Assembly: GCA_011524805.1 (NCBI GenBank)
Contig: WTJO01000180.1
Span: 1-5,416 of the forward strand
Direction: 5' to 3'
Origin: Alphaproteobacteria bacterium
GTDB lineage: Bacteria; Pseudomonadota; Alphaproteobacteria; Puniceispirillales; Puniceispirillaceae
DNA length: 5,416 bases
Below the pieces are notes generated by a model, which saw only the letters and a list, made by a program, of their open reading frames with translations, made no database searches and was not told the DNA's origin. A program made the position numbers and the translations under genes. Below, in pieces: positions 1 through 5,416 of this stretch. Numbering within the stretch: position 1 is the first letter of the stretch; each line of letters begins with the position of its first letter.

Positions 1-1
1 T

Positions 2-1792
2 CTTGGCGCCGGTCTTGGCGTTGTCGAGCTAACCGTTGCCCTTCATTATATTTTTGATACGCCAAAAGACAGGCTGATCTGGGATGTTGGCCATCAGGCC
101 TATCCACATAAAATTCTTACCGGCAGGCGTGATCAGATGTCAGGGCTGCGCCATGAGGGCGGTATTTCGGGATTTACCAAACGATCTGAATCAGAATTTG
201 ATCCCTTTGGAGCAGGTCATTCCTCAACCTCTATTTCTGCCGGTCTGGGCATGGCTGTCGCACGAGATATGAAAGGTGATGATAATCATGTCATCGCTGT
301 AATTGGTGATGGCGCGATGAGCGCCGGTATGGCCTATGAGGCTGTCAATAACGCAGGGGCGATGGAAAATGACCTGATTGTTATTCTGAATGATAATGAT
401 ATGTCGATTGCGCCGCCTGTAGGGGCATTATCATCATATCTGTCCGAACTGATATCATCCCGTCCCTATCATTCAATCAGGGGGCTGGTGAAGCAGGTTG
501 CCAGCCGCTTCCCAAGCGAGATAGAACGCACCGCCCGCCGCGCCCGTGATATTGCGCGAGAGGTGGTAAGCGGTCATTCGCTATTTAGCGAGCTTGGGTT
601 TTTCTATATCGGGCCGATTGACGGACATGATCTGAACCATCTTCTGCCAGTGCTGAAAAATTTGCGTGACAGGGAAGTTGATGGCCCTGTGCTGGTGCAT
701 GTTGTCACCGAAAAGGGCAAAGGCCACCCATTTGCAGGGCCGTCTGTTGAAAAATATCATGCAGTGCCGAAATTTGACCTGATTACAGGTGAGCAGAAAA
801 AATCGGCAGGTAATCTGCCTAGCTATACATCTGTATTTGCCGAAACACTGGTAAATTGCGCGGCAGAGGATGACAAGATCGTAGCGATTACTGCTGCTAT
901 GCCATCAGGTACAGGGCTGGATAAATTACAGGCACGCTTTCCGGCGCGCGTATTTGATGTTGGTATTGCCGAGCAGCACGCTGTGACCTTTGCGGCCGGA
1001 CTTGCAACCGAAGGCTATCGCCCCTTTGCGGCTATTTATTCAACCTTTCTTCAGCGCGGCTATGATCAGCTGGTGCATGATGTGGCGATTCAGAATCTCC
1101 CTGTCCGCTTTGCGATTGACAGGGCAGGGGTGGTAGGCGCTGATGGTGCGACCCATGCAGGCGTGTTTGATCTGGCCTATCTAAGCTGTTTGCCAAATAT
1201 GACAATCATGTGTCCGTCTGATGAAGCAGAACTGGCACGTATGACTGTAACGGCTGCACAATTTGATGACGGGCCGTCAGCGGTGCGCTATCCACGCGGC
1301 ACAGGCACAGGCGTGCAGATAGACCAGCCTGTTCTGCCAGTCGAAATCGGCAAGGCAAGGCTGGTGCATAAAGGCAGCAGACTATGTGTCATTTCGCTTG
1401 GCACCATGCTTGAGCAGTCTCGCCAGCTATGTGACAGGCTGGAAGGCGAGGGGGTAAGTACCAGCCTTGTAGATGCCCGTTTCGCAAAGCCGTTTGACAA
1501 GGATTTATTCATCCAGATGGCGCATGAGCATGATGCCATGTTGATTGTCGAAGAGAGCAGCCCGGGCGGGTTTTCAGCCCATCTTCTGCAATATCTTGCC
1601 AATCAGGGCGCGCTTGATAATGGCCTTGTGGTGCGGGTGGCCAGTCTGCCTGACAGCTATATTGACCATGCCGAACGCAACAGCCAGCTTGAACAGGCAG
1701 GGCTTGATCCTGAAAGCCTGTATCAGATATGCCAGCAGATGCTGCTTGGCTGTCCAGTCAAAACATCCTCTGCCAAATCTGCCCAGACGTAA
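2..1792 (+). CDS. dxs: 1-deoxy-D-xylulose-5-phosphate synthase, 5'-truncated by the window edge
   Basis: This cytosolic, thiamine-diphosphate-dependent enzyme condenses pyruvate with glyceraldehyde 3-phosphate to DXP, the first step of the MEP isoprenoid pathway and a precursor for thiamine and pyridoxal phosphate. The frame is open from base 2 and gives 596 visible residues. By alignment from memory with the ~620-residue E. coli enzyme, some 45-50 N-terminal residues, including the start, lie outside. Seen in order (visible numbering): LGAGLGVVELTVALHY at 1-16, WDVGHQAYPHKILTGRR at 27-43, GFTKRSESEFDPFGAGHSST around 57-76, the cofactor/Mg motif GDGAMSAG (102-109) with NDND (130-133), the catalytic glutamate of AEQH (E324), DRAGVVGADGATHAG (373-387) and substrate-binding YPRG (430-433). 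The ATG at 137 is internal, because family sequence continues upstream of it. No frameshift or missing key residue is seen. The stop lies 7 nt before tlyA, suggesting one transcript. Confidence 0.97.
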   Translation, partial: LGAGLGVVELTVALHYIFDTPKDRLIWDVGHQAYPHKILTGRRDQMSGLRHEGGISGFTKRSESEFDPFGAGHSSTSISAGLGMAVARDMKGDDNHVIAVIGDGAMSAGMAYEAVNNAGAMENDLIVILNDNDMSIAPPVGALSSYLSELISSRPYHSIRGLVKQVASRFPSEIERTARRARDIAREVVSGHSLFSELGFFYIGPIDGHDLNHLLPVLKNLRDREVDGPVLVHVVTEKGKGHPFAGPSVEKYHAVPKFDLITGEQKKSAGNLPSYTSVFAETLVNCAAEDDKIVAITAAMPSGTGLDKLQARFPARVFDVGIAEQHAVTFAAGLATEGYRPFAAIYSTFLQRGYDQLVHDVAIQNLPVRFAIDRAGVVGADGATHAGVFDLAYLSCLPNMTIMCPSDEAELARMTVTAAQFDDGPSAVRYPRGTGTGVQIDQPVLPVEIGKARLVHKGSRLCVISLGTMLEQSRQLCDRLEGEGVSTSLVDARFAKPFDKDLFIQMAHEHDAMLIVEESSPGGFSAHLLQYLANQGALDNGLVVRVASLPDSYIDHAERNSQLEQAGLDPESLYQICQQMLLGCPVKTSSAKSAQT

Positions 1793-1799
1793 TCCTGTT

Positions 1800-2552
1800 A
1801 TGCGCAAACGGGCTGATTTAGTGCTGGTCGAAAAGAAGATTGCACCAAGCAGGCAACAGGCACGGCATCTTATTATGCAATCAGCTATTTCGGTAGCAGG
1901 CACGCTGATTACAAAACCGGGCCAGCTTATTGATAGTGACGCCCCTATTGAGATATCAGGTCAGGGACCGAGATGGGTTGGGCGTGGTGGCGAGAAACTG
2001 GCGCGTGCCTTCCAGATGTTTGCCCTGCCAGACTGTAAAAATATCATTGCCGCAGATATTGGCGCCAGTACAGGTGGTTTTTGTGATGTGCTGCTTAGCC
2101 GCGGGGCTGGCCGGATTTATGCTGTTGATGTTGGCCATGGCCAGCTGGCGGCGAAACTTGCGCAAGATAGCCGTATCGTCAATCTTGAACAGCTTAACGC
2201 AAAAGATATTACCTCTAGCCATATTCCGGAGCTGCTAGATATGGTGGTATGTGATCTGTCTTTCATCTCTGTCACAAAGGCTTTATCACCTGTGCTTGGC
2301 CTTGTCAGACAGGGCGGGCATCTTGTCTGTCTGGTAAAACCGCAATTTGAAGCTGGCAGGCAGATGGTTGGTAAAAAAGGTGTGGTAAAATCACCAGTTG
2401 CCCATCATCAGGCAATAGAGATAGTGACGAGCTTTATTGACGGGCTTGGGGGCTGGCAATGTGCAGGGCTAGCCTCATCGCCTATTACAGGGGCTGAGGG
2501 TAATCAGGAATTTCTACTTCACGCTGTTCTGACTGGCAGGGATTCGGTCTAG
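1800..2552 (+). CDS. tlyA: TlyA-family rRNA (cytidine-2'-O)-methyltransferase (hemolysin A family)
   Basis: TlyA proteins use S-adenosylmethionine to 2'-O-methylate cytidines at the ribosomal subunit interface (23S C1920, and in longer forms also 16S C1409). The old name hemolysin reflects a secondary phenotype. The 250-residue product has an N-terminal S4-type RNA-binding domain (about 1-58, with SRQQARHLI), an RWV linker (58-60), then GRGGEKL and a Rossmann-like FtsJ domain with SAM motif DIGASTGGF (86-94), YAVDVGHGQL, CDLSFIS and LVKPQFEAG. The catalytic tetrad can be placed as K66-D152-K180-E237, in step with K69-D154-K182-E238 of the mycobacterial enzyme. The ATG at 1800 is preferred because the S4 domain starts at once; upstream codons in this frame lie inside dxs. 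No Shine-Dalgarno is visible, so translation may be coupled to dxs. Only 13 residues follow E237, against about 30 in M. tuberculosis, which resembles the short type I form. Confidence 0.93.
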   Translation: MRKRADLVLVEKKIAPSRQQARHLIMQSAISVAGTLITKPGQLIDSDAPIEISGQGPRWVGRGGEKLARAFQMFALPDCKNIIAADIGASTGGFCDVLLSRGAGRIYAVDVGHGQLAAKLAQDSRIVNLEQLNAKDITSSHIPELLDMVVCDLSFISVTKALSPVLGLVRQGGHLVCLVKPQFEAGRQMVGKKGVVKSPVAHHQAIEIVTSFIDGLGGWQCAGLASSPITGAEGNQEFLLHAVLTGRDSV

Positions 2553-2555
2553 CTA

Positions 2556-3653
2556 TTATTCAGATGACAGCAGGCCTGTCTGGGCATGATGCCGCATGAG
2601 CTGGTCAAGCAGAACGCACGCCATCATCGCCTCTGCAACAGGCACAGCACGAATGCCAACACACGGATCATGCCGCCCCTTGGTTATCACATCGACATTA
2701 TTGCCTGCCTCATCGACAGATTTTCTGGGCGTCAGGATTGACGAGGTCGGTTTAATCGCAATTCTGGCTGTTACAGGCTGGCCAGAAGATATACCGCCCA
2801 GAATACCGCCAGCATGGTTTGACGAAAATTCAACTTTGCCATCGGCCATACGCATCTCGTCCCCTGCCTGAGCGCCATCTAGCGCAGAGAGCGCAAAGCC
2901 GCCCCCTATCTCAACCCCTTTGACAGCATTGATGCTCATCATCGCCGCTGCAATTTCGGCATCTAGCTTGCCATAGAGCGGCTGACCAAGACCGGCCGGA
3001 ATGCCATTGCCCACAATTTCGATTATTGCGCCTGTTGACGAACCAGCTTTGCGTATCTCGTCAAGATAGCTTTCCCATGATTTGGCCGCCTTGGCATCAC
3101 CACAAAAAAACGGGTTCTGGTCAATCTGCGTCCTGTCGAAATTCGCAGGGTCAATCTGGTGAGTGCCTATCTGCACAACAGACGCATATATGCCATATTC
3201 GTCTCCCAGAATAGATTTCAGGGCAATATCTGCAATAGCACCTGCCGCCACCCTGACAGCCGTTTCTCTGGCAGATGATCTGCCGCCACCGCGATAATCG
3301 CGTACGCCATATTTCTGCAGATAGGTATAATCTGCATGGCCGGGGCGGAACTGATGGGCAATTTCGCCATAATCCTTTGAGCGCTGGTCGGTATTTTTAA
3401 TCAGCAGACATATTGGTGTGCCTGTTGTGCGCCCTTCAAATGTGCCTGATAGGATTTCCACCTCATCTGCTTCGCGCCGCTGGGTAACAAACCGGTTCTG
3501 GCCGGGCTTGCGCCTGTCAAGATAGGGCTGGATATCTGCCTCTGTTACAGCCAGATTTGGCGGCACGCCATCAACCACACAGCCTATGGCCTTGCCGTGG
3601 CTTTCACCAAAACTGGTAAAGCCGAATAATGTACCGAACTGGTTATCTGTCAT
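2556..3653 (-). CDS. aroC: Chorismate synthase
   Basis: It catalyses the last shikimate-pathway step, 1,4-elimination of phosphate from 5-enolpyruvylshikimate 3-phosphate to chorismate, using reduced FMN. Chorismate feeds aromatic amino acids, folate and quinones. The 365-residue length matches the bacterial family (~360). All three family signatures are present: FGESHGKAIGCVVDGVP (15-31), GGGRSSARETAVRVAAGA (122-139) and GRHDPCVGIRAVPVAEAM (326-343). Two histidines that act as general acids in characterised enzymes are present as H19 (GESHG) and H106 (PGHAD). The start MTDNQFGTLFGFTSFGESHG lines up with the usual N-terminus. The gene begins 4 nt after the fabI stop, so it is probably the second gene of a fabI-aroC transcript and may be translated by coupling. 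Its TAA lies 3 nt from the tlyA stop on the other strand, in a tail-to-tail arrangement. Confidence 0.97.
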   Translation of the reverse strand: MTDNQFGTLFGFTSFGESHGKAIGCVVDGVPPNLAVTEADIQPYLDRRKPGQNRFVTQRREADEVEILSGTFEGRTTGTPICLLIKNTDQRSKDYGEIAHQFRPGHADYTYLQKYGVRDYRGGGRSSARETAVRVAAGAIADIALKSILGDEYGIYASVVQIGTHQIDPANFDRTQIDQNPFFCGDAKAAKSWESYLDEIRKAGSSTGAIIEIVGNGIPAGLGQPLYGKLDAEIAAAMMSINAVKGVEIGGGFALSALDGAQAGDEMRMADGKVEFSSNHAGGILGGISSGQPVTARIAIKPTSSILTPRKSVDEAGNNVDVITKGRHDPCVGIRAVPVAEAMMACVLLDQLMRHHAQTGLLSSE

Positions 3654-3657
3654 TGCC

Positions 3658-4467
<810 letters not shown>

Positions 4468-4471
4468 TTTC

Positions 4472-4489
4472 TATCCTGTGGTTATCCTG
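4472..4489 (-). repeat. fabI: Duplicated CAGGATA upstream of fabI; the proximal copy is the ribosome binding site
   Basis: On the minus strand the heptamer CAGGATA occurs twice (4483-4489 and 4472-4478) with a start-to-start spacing of 11 nt. The AGGA of the proximal copy lies 6 nt before the fabI ATG, a normal Shine-Dalgarno distance. The distal AGGA is 17 nt away, too far to serve that start directly. It may be a standby site or a chance duplication. Confidence 0.6.
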
Positions 4490-4499
4490 ATTTCATTGA

Positions 4500-4520
4500 C
4501 ATAGATATGCATGATCTATG
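4500..4520. promoter_or_regulatory. Perfect 7-bp dyad in the fabI leader, candidate operator
   Basis: The arms CATAGAT (4500-4506) and ATCTATG (4514-4520) are perfect inverted repeats around a 7-nt centre, ATGCATG, which itself contains the palindrome ATGCAT. The outer edge lies 32 nt upstream of the fabI start. The AT-rich stem and the lack of a following T run argue against a terminator. A binding site for a dimeric repressor of fatty-acid synthesis is an inference; I do not recognise the motif. Confidence 0.35.
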
Positions 4521-4577
4521 GCTACGCGCAGGTGCTATTGCCTGCCCATATCCGTTTGAATCATGCTGTTGGAGTGT

Positions 4578-4606
4578 ATAATATCGCGTAATCAGGCTTA
4601 TCGCAA
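4578..4606 (-). promoter_or_regulatory. Candidate sigma-70 promoter for fabI-aroC
   Basis: On the minus strand TTGCGA (4601-4606; 4 of 6 matches to TTGACA) is followed after exactly 17 nt by TATTAT (4578-4583; 5 of 6 matches to TATAAT). Transcription would start near 4571 and leave a leader of about 100 nt before fabI. The -35 hexamer lies within the last codons of the upstream glycine-zipper gene. The match is by eye; read-through from that gene is possible as well. Confidence 0.4.
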
Positions 4607-5176
4607 TGAATAGCTAACCTGTTTGCGTAACTCGACACGGTCATTTAGCCCAAGTGGTGACGATGTCTCAAGATTAAGAATCCGCCCATCTGCCTCAACC
4701 TGTACGCGGTATCCGGTGATTTTGCTTCTCACCTCTTCCAGAATGACGCGCTTTGTCTCGCAGCTTTCCTGTTGGCGATAGCCGACAATTTCACCAGATT
4801 TTGCATTCTTGTTTGCCTGTGAACGGCCAAGAAGTGCCCCTGCCACAGCGCCTGCGGCGCCTGCACCATTATTATCGGATAATTTATTACCTACCGCCGA
4901 GCCAAGCAGACCACCAATGATCATAGAGCCAAGCTCGTCAGATTTCTGGCCTTCGCTATAGATTGGCACATCTCTTATCTCGCATATGCGCTCATCTTTT
5001 GGTGTTTTTACGGTATAGGTGCTGGTTAACGTATCTACCTTTGTCACTGTGCCAAGCACTGTCTCTATACGTGTTTCAGAGAGTGCAGGCGATAGGCCGG
5101 CGATACTGCACATAATTGCAGTGCCAAGAATAGCGGGGATTCTGGATGATGAAGGTAAAGACAAAAACGTAGGCAT
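4598..5176 (-). CDS. Secreted glycine-zipper (2TM-type) envelope protein of unknown function
   Basis: The 192-residue product begins with a likely signal peptide: a hydrophobic stretch at about 13-30 ends in the AxA-like ALS site, giving predicted cleavage near residue 33. C23 is preceded by methionine, so a lipobox is not supported and this is probably not a lipoprotein. A glycine zipper covers about 83-117 (GSMIIGGLLGSAVGN, then GAGAAGAVAGALLG), as in Rickettsia 17-kDa-antigen/SlyB-like proteins. After it come ESCETKRV and ITGYRVQVEADGR, the kind of C-terminal segment seen in such proteins. C65 and C139 flank the zipper and could form a periplasmic disulfide. The start is well fixed: CAGGAG lies 8 nt upstream and an in-frame TAG occurs at 5195-5197. 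An outer-membrane or periplasmic location is inferred; the role is unknown. The gene lies 130 nt upstream of fabI in the same direction, with no functional link evident. Confidence 0.85.
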   Translation of the reverse strand: MPTFLSLPSSSRIPAILGTAIMCSIAGLSPALSETRIETVLGTVTKVDTLTSTYTVKTPKDERICEIRDVPIYSEGQKSDELGSMIIGGLLGSAVGNKLSDNNGAGAAGAVAGALLGRSQANKNAKSGEIVGYRQQESCETKRVILEEVRSKITGYRVQVEADGRILNLETSSPLGLNDRVELRKQVSYSLR

Positions 5177-5184
5177 CTTACATG

Positions 5185-5190
5185 CTCCTG
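5185..5190 (-). promoter_or_regulatory. Ribosome binding site of the glycine-zipper gene
   Basis: CAGGAG on the minus strand stands 8 nt before the ATG at 5174-5176 and decides that start. A second ATG at 5181-5183 follows it after 1 nt but is directly followed by TAA, so it cannot begin a protein. Confidence 0.7.
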
Positions 5191-5256
5191 AATGCTATAA
5201 AACGAATAACCTAGACTGAACGTTATAGTGATAAAGTGGCAATTCTAAGGCAAAAT

Positions 5257-5275
5257 ATCAATCCCTGTCATTGAT
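5257..5275. repeat. 6-bp inverted repeat upstream of the glycine-zipper gene
   Basis: The arms ATCAAT (5257-5262) and ATTGAT (5270-5275) flank a 7-nt centre, ccctgtc. It lies about 80 nt upstream of the glycine-zipper start. The stem is short and AT-rich, with no strong T run. It may be an operator-like site or chance. No convincing -35/-10 pair was found in this leader; TATAAC at 5222-5227 (minus) lacks a good -35 partner. Confidence 0.25.
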
Positions 5276-5301
5276 CTAAATACCTAACTGGATAATTTTT
5301 A

Positions 5302-5416
5302 TTTACGCTGTTTCCGGCTGGTTTTTCCGGTCGAAGGCTCTATATTTAACCTGATAATATTGCTTGGACTATCTGGCGAGCGCGATATGCGAACAGGCTG
5401 GAGTCACGGCATACAA
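5302..5416 (-). other. Right-edge stretch, possibly the 3' end of an unidentified minus-strand gene
   Basis: Two minus-strand frames could be a gene tail entering from beyond the window. One runs from the edge to a TAA at 5346-5348 and reads 22 residues, starting VCRDSSLFAYRARQI and ending VQAILSG. The other is open for 34 codons from 5403 to a TAA at 5299-5301 and ends PSTGKTSRKQRK, but a TGA at 5404-5406 blocks it upstream and it has no usual start codon. The complementary strand is also open to the edge in one frame. I recognise no family in any of them and cannot choose. The rest of 5177-5416 shows no gene. Confidence 0.25.

Noticed and set aside
1545..1799. An 85-codon upstream extension of the tlyA frame
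   Set aside because: It lies wholly inside dxs in another frame, and the S4 domain typical of TlyA begins right at the ATG at 1800.
1288..1903. Minus-strand open frames of about 100 codons opposite the end of dxs and start of tlyA
   Set aside because: They overlap confidently identified genes, show no recognisable domain and look like antisense shadows.
1930..2238. Plus-strand 102-codon frame inside tlyA, with an antisense frame on the other strand
   Set aside because: The tlyA frame carries all family motifs here; the alternatives have none.
4528..4545. GCAGG/CCTGC hairpin downstream of the glycine-zipper gene as an intrinsic terminator
   Set aside because: The stem is only 5 bp and is not followed by a T run on either strand.
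5178..5183. ATGTAA start-stop unit just before the glycine-zipper ATG as a regulatory element
   Set aside because: It is only 1 nt from the GGAG site, too close for efficient initiation, and is easily a chance hexamer.
5019..5219. Plus-strand 66-codon frame opposite the start of the glycine-zipper gene
   Set aside because: No binding site or recognisable motif, and it overlaps a better-supported signal-peptide-bearing gene.
5313..5331. CCGG-N9-CCGG pair followed on the minus strand by an A/T-rich tail, as a terminator
   Set aside because: Four paired bases with mismatches outside are too weak to support an intrinsic terminator.

Overview
The window looks like ordinary chromosomal housekeeping DNA from an alphaproteobacterium. 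The evidence is protein style and gene content. The enoyl-ACP reductase has the form I recall from Rhodospirillales-like FabI (TYYGAERVMPHYNVMG core, APDISVV C-terminus). Dxs followed directly by TlyA is a familiar alphaproteobacterial pairing. Base composition is near 50 % GC by eye, with many AGG arginine codons. That would fit a moderate-GC marine lineage such as SAR116, but this is a guess from memory and not a placement.

Layout, left to right. (1) Bases 2-1792 (+) hold dxs, cut at the left edge and missing roughly its first 45-50 residues. (2) tlyA (1800-2552, +) follows after 7 nt, apparently in the same transcript. (3) The tlyA stop codon meets the stop codon of aroC (2556-3653, -) tail to tail with only 3 nt between them. 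(4) aroC is the downstream member of a fabI-aroC pair (fabI 3658-4467, -) separated by 4 nt. (5) A 130-nt leader upstream of fabI holds a candidate promoter, a 7-bp dyad and a duplicated Shine-Dalgarno-like heptamer. (6) A secreted glycine-zipper envelope protein (4598-5176, -) lies upstream in the same direction. (7) The last 240 nt (5177-5416) contain a ribosome binding site, a small inverted repeat and perhaps the tail of a further minus-strand gene, but nothing I can name.

The named genes serve core metabolism: DXP synthesis (isoprenoids, thiamine, pyridoxal phosphate), 2'-O-methylation of rRNA, the last step of the shikimate pathway, and the reductive step of fatty-acid elongation. The operons are tight. 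fabI and aroC are unrelated in pathway but share a transcript, as are dxs and tlyA.

I found no mobile element, CRISPR array, RNA gene, toxin-antitoxin pair or defence module, and nothing I would call a new biological system. The items most worth a second look are the fabI leader, the 3-nt convergent junction without a terminator, the natural Ala-Tyr at the FabI inhibitor-site position, and the undecided reading frame at the right edge.
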